Positions 6,383 to 7,691 of a stretch of 7,691 nucleotides of DNA are shown here, in pieces. Under the pieces are notes generated by a model that searched no databases, was not told the DNA's origin, and worked only from the letters and a program-made list of their open reading frames with translations. The translations under genes and the position numbers were made by a program. Location: NCBI GenBank assembly GCA_020441735.1, contig JAGRLQ010000077.1, positions 5,483 to 13,173 of the forward strand, in the 5' to 3' direction. Numbering within the stretch: the first letter of the stretch is position 1; every line of letters starts with the position of its first letter. Source of the stretch: Nitratireductor sp. GTDB lineage: Bacteria > Pseudomonadota > Alphaproteobacteria > Rhizobiales > Rhizobiaceae.

Positions 6383-7506
6383 GCGTTTTACAGACATCCG
6401 ACAGCAGGCGTAGCAACATGAGCACGGTCCCACCCAGTCTGAACTTCTGCGATAGCATCAGCGATCGAAACGCCAACTCGCTGCTGTATGACTACAAGGA
6501 GTATTTCCTGATTTCCTCGATCTCGAGGAAGGTTCTGGAGATTTCCCACAAGCAGAAAACGCCGCTGATCCCGCTCGTCTATGACATCTGGTACAACTAC
6601 TTCAAGGGCGAGAACAGGGCGCTGGTCGCGCATATCAACGAGTTCATCGAGAGCAGAAAGCCGCTCAGCCTGATCGATCTTGATCATATTCATGCGGAGT
6701 TTCTGGACAGCCCCGATCTTCGCGAAAAGCAGATTGCGGACGCGACATCCTCGCTGGATGGCGAGGTGACGGATGTGCTGACCGTTATCGACAGCCATTT
6801 GACGAAGTGCGGAGACTATTCCGAATCCCTGCGCGAGACGACGGATACGCTGAGCGAGGCAAATGGCCTGGATGAGATCAGAAAGGCTGTCGATTGCCTG
6901 GTTTCGCACAGCGAGTCCATCCAGTCCGACACTGAACATCTGCGTTCGGCGCTCAACAAGTCGCGTGCGGAGATTGAAAGCCTGCAACAGGCACTGGATG
7001 AAGCACGCAAGAACGAATTGATCGATCCGCTTACCAACATTGCCAACCGCAGGGCGCTGGAACGCCGCCTGCAGGAGATGACAGGCAGCAAGCGGTCGGC
7101 GGACCACGATTTCTGCGTGATCATCAGCGACATCGACTACTTCAAGAGCATCAACGACAGTCACGGTCATCTGATCGGTGACGAGGTGCTGCGCTATTTT
7201 GCCGGGCTCATCCACAAGCATGTGCGCAAGGAAGACCTTGCGGCGCGCTATGGCGGTGAGGAATTCGCGATCATCCTGATCGGCTGCAGCATCGAGGAAG
7301 CAGAAAAGCGCGCAGAAATCATCCGCGCCGAACTGGAAAAAGTGAAACTGGTCATCAAGGACACCAAGCAGGAGGTCGGCAAGATTACCGCCTCCTTCGG
7401 GATCGCCCGCTGCAAGGATGGCGACGATCATCTGAGCGTGCTCGGCCGGGCCGATGAAAACCTCTACAAGGCCAAACAGGCGGGCCGGAACCGCGTCGCG
7501 GCCTGA
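6379..7506 (+). CDS. Diguanylate cyclase (GGEEF domain) with N-terminal helical domain
   Basis: This 375-residue cytoplasmic enzyme should make cyclic di-GMP from two GTP molecules, controlling motility, attachment or exopolysaccharide. The catalytic domain spans about 210-373: DPLTNIANRR (216-225), metal and substrate residues in SDIDYFKSINDSHGH (250-264), catalytic GGEEF (292-296), ASFGIA (338-343) and the closing ADENLYKAKQAGRNR (358-372). The RKED sequence (283-286), five residues before GGEEF, is an intact RxxD inhibitory site, so product feedback is expected. Residues about 40-120 form a helical region with PLIPLVYDIWYNYFKGEN (62-79), resembling the N-terminal part of alphaproteobacterial DgcB-type cyclases; a coiled coil (about 185-212) leads into the catalytic domain. 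There are no transmembrane segments and no EAL domain. I chose GTG 6379, which overlaps the upstream TGA (GTGA) and has GAGG four bases before it; ATG 6418 (362 residues) is an equally possible start with a weaker ribosome site. Confidence 0.92.
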   Translation: MSVLQTSDSRRSNMSTVPPSLNFCDSISDRNANSLLYDYKEYFLISSISRKVLEISHKQKTPLIPLVYDIWYNYFKGENRALVAHINEFIESRKPLSLIDLDHIHAEFLDSPDLREKQIADATSSLDGEVTDVLTVIDSHLTKCGDYSESLRETTDTLSEANGLDEIRKAVDCLVSHSESIQSDTEHLRSALNKSRAEIESLQQALDEARKNELIDPLTNIANRRALERRLQEMTGSKRSADHDFCVIISDIDYFKSINDSHGHLIGDEVLRYFAGLIHKHVRKEDLAARYGGEEFAIILIGCSIEEAEKRAEIIRAELEKVKLVIKDTKQEVGKITASFGIARCKDGDDHLSVLGRADENLYKAKQAGRNRVAA

Positions 7507-7514
7507 TGTGCCTG

Positions 7515-7537
7515 GCGCAGACCGTTAGCGGTCGCGC
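7515..7537. terminator. Hairpin between convergent genes (possible bidirectional terminator)
   Basis: GACCG (7520-7524) pairs with CGGTC (7529-7533) around a TTAG loop, extended by GCGC (7515-7518) with GCGC (7534-7537) and a single bulged A at 7519. It begins nine bases after the cyclase stop and spans the stop codon of the leftward gene. Neither strand has a T-tract after it, so intrinsic termination is unproven. Confidence 0.35.
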
Positions 7538-7691
7538 AGAAACTCGGCGGAATAAGCGCCTTCGAGCCCTGTCGAACCGTAAATCCATTGTACAGCATCG
7601 TACCAGTCTTCAGCTGTCCTCGACCTCATGAAAGCGTTGCGCAACTCGGCGTGGGCGCCAGCGGGGTGATAGATGTGGTTGCCGATCTCGC
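7525..7691 (-). CDS. C-terminal fragment of an unidentified convergent protein
   Basis: The reverse strand is open from the window edge to a TAA at 7527-7525 and encodes 54 complete residues (plus two bases of an earlier codon at 7690-7691). The protein end reads IYHPAGAHAELR, then RTAEDWYDAVQWIYG, STGLEGAYSAEF and LRDR. The composition is that of a folded soluble protein, rich in Trp, Tyr and acidic residues, and its codon use matches the neighbouring genes, whereas the other frames here are broken or atypical. I do not recognise the family. It converges on the cyclase gene with 18 bases between the two stop codons, so it is probably not part of the cyclase unit. Confidence 0.6.
   Translation of the reverse strand, partial: EIGNHIYHPAGAHAELRNAFMRSRTAEDWYDAVQWIYGSTGLEGAYSAEFLRDR

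Noticed and set aside
6388..7431. Long reverse-strand open frame of 347 codons opposite the cyclase
   Set aside because: It lies wholly antisense to a clear GGEEF protein, shows no domain, and such long antisense frames are common in GC-rich genes with strong third-position bias.

Overview
The window looks like an ordinary chromosomal or megaplasmid segment of an alphaproteobacterium, most likely Rhizobiaceae (Agrobacterium/Rhizobium/Ensifer type). This rests on the moderately high GC content, dense gene packing with ATGA/GTGA stop-start overlaps, a spermidine/putrescine-type ABC import operon of rhizobial style, and a diguanylate cyclase whose N-terminal region resembles alphaproteobacterial enzymes. 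The genus assignment is inference. I see no rRNA, tRNA, insertion sequence, phage gene or CRISPR array.

Region 1 (1-4093, + strand) is an import operon. It opens with the last 42 residues of an unidentified protein, possibly of a cyclophilin-like fold family. Next come a periplasmic solute-binding protein, two six-helix permeases overlapping by ATGA, and a PotA-like ATPase with a C-terminal regulatory region. A GC-rich stem-loop sits between the binding-protein gene and the first permease, where such operons often set a high binding-protein to membrane-component ratio. The ligand cannot be read from the sequence; the binding protein belongs to the broad PotD/PotF-like group but that does not prove a polyamine.

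Region 2 (4080-5507, - strand) holds two genes read leftward: a small YdcZ/DUF606-type membrane transporter, then a metallo-beta-lactamase-fold hydrolase with a complete set of metal ligands and a TTG start. The hydrolase gene converges on the ATPase gene and overlaps its last 14 bases, so no terminator separates the two transcripts.

Region 3 (5508-5809) is a 302-base divergent intergenic region carrying two adjacent short perfect hairpins and no convincing promoter.

Region 4 (5810-7506, + strand) is a tight two-gene unit: an unrecognised protein with two transmembrane helices and a long coiled coil, then a GGEEF diguanylate cyclase with an intact inhibitory site, joined by a GTGA overlap. 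The cyclase itself has no membrane segment, so the first protein may be its membrane anchor or partner. This is the most interesting hypothesis in the window.

Region 5 (7525-7691, - strand) is the C-terminal end of an unrecognised convergent gene, recovered by reading the reverse strand directly. A hairpin spans its stop codon and could end transcription from both sides.
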